This document shows, piece by piece, positions 63,773 to 64,000 of a stretch of DNA of 64,000 nucleotides. How positions within the stretch are numbered: the first letter of the stretch is position 1; each line of letters starts with the position of its first letter. Made by a program: the position numbers and the translations under genes. The notes under the pieces were generated by a model, which saw only the letters and a list, made by a program, of their open reading frames with translations, made no database searches and was not told the DNA's origin. The DNA is from Clostridium estertheticum subsp. estertheticum (lineage in GTDB: Bacteria; Bacillota; Clostridia; Clostridiales; Clostridiaceae), in assembly GCF_001877035.1 (NCBI RefSeq), contig NZ_CP015756.1, forward strand, positions 1,169,001 to 1,233,000, given 5' to 3'.

Positions 63773-64000
63773 GATGTTCAGATTAAATGTAATATTTGTA
63801 GCCGATATTTCATTTAAAATAAACGATTGCGATTATGTGAAAATATTATCAATGTTCTTGCTTTTTATAAATTATAATATATTATTGTTTTGAAAATATG
63901 ATTACATTTATTTACATAAATATTTATAATTTTGGACATAATTTGCTGGAATATTAAATTGTAATAATTATGTTATAATATATATAATGTATGAATCTGG
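63773..64000. other. AT-rich end of the window, no gene seen
   Basis: No coding sequence is visible in these 228 bases. A TATAAT near the end may belong to the promoter of a gene beyond the window. Confidence 0.4.

Noticed and set aside
1-64000. tRNA, rRNA, CRISPR arrays, prophage and complete insertion sequences
   Set aside because: No tRNA-like cloverleaf, repeat-spacer pattern, integrase, capsid or full transposase gene was seen; only one small transposase relic is supported.

Overview
The window is about 64 kb of AT-rich chromosomal DNA whose gene content and signals point to an anaerobic, motile, endospore-type Firmicute, most likely Clostridium sensu stricto. The evidence is strong AGGAGG ribosome-binding sites, frequent TTG/GTG starts, T-rich intrinsic terminators, many methyl-accepting chemotaxis proteins, a T-box, preQ1 and Mn2+ riboswitches, and clostridial 2-hydroxyacyl-CoA-dehydratase-like and Ahb/NirJ proteins. 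I saw no tRNA, rRNA, CRISPR array, prophage or intact insertion sequence.

Layout. 1-10.3 kb: an alanine-dehydrogenase-like gene, cheV (minus), a SNF2 helicase with a separate SWIM zinc-finger gene, and a heterodimeric ABC exporter. 10.3-14.3 kb: two chemoreceptors, the first broken by a frameshift in a G7 run. 14.4-22.8 kb: gltX (minus) behind a T-box-like attenuator, an S51-type peptidase with Cys at the nucleophile position, a MATE exporter, an AraC regulator with a GH39-like C-terminus, a permuted papain-like protein and a double-GNAT protein. 22.9-27.3 kb (minus): a preQ1-I riboswitch, an HgdB/HgdC-like reductase-activase pair, then queD-queE-folE-queC. 27.3-32.3 kb: a YabE-like G5/3D wall protein with a folded leader, a second SWIM/SNF2 helicase split by an in-frame TGA, a small transposase-like relic between inverted repeats and a small acidic protein. 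32.5-35.7 kb: two tandem yybP-ykoY (Mn2+) riboswitches, each with its own terminator, before a P-type cation ATPase. 36-38.3 kb: argB-argD behind tandem ARG boxes. 38.3-54.3 kb: a two-component system with a PocR-type sensor, divergent from a complete B12-dependent diol/glycerol dehydratase microcompartment operon (pduA B C D E G H K L, eutJ-like, pduM-like, pduN O P S T). 54.4-56.1 kb: gldA and a convergent peroxiredoxin. 56.6-59.8 kb: ahbC-ahbD-ahbA-ahbB, the siroheme-dependent heme pathway. 59.9-63.7 kb: two closely related chemoreceptors, each behind a sigma-D-like promoter.

How the parts work together. The PocR kinase probably senses the diol or a related ligand and, through its AraC-type response regulator, activates the microcompartment operon. 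Inside the shell, AdoCbl-dependent PduCDE makes the aldehyde, PduGH and PduO/PduS keep the cofactor active, PduP makes acyl-CoA and PduL acyl-phosphate. No PduQ-type alcohol dehydrogenase is present; a glycerol dehydrogenase follows instead. The ahb operon supplies heme from siroheme, the tetrapyrrole branch shared with cobalamin.

The most unusual unit is the preQ1-riboswitch operon. It puts an ATP-driven low-potential iron-sulfur reductase pair in front of a deazapurine pathway that has no queF in the operon, which suggests an undescribed reductive step in queuosine metabolism.
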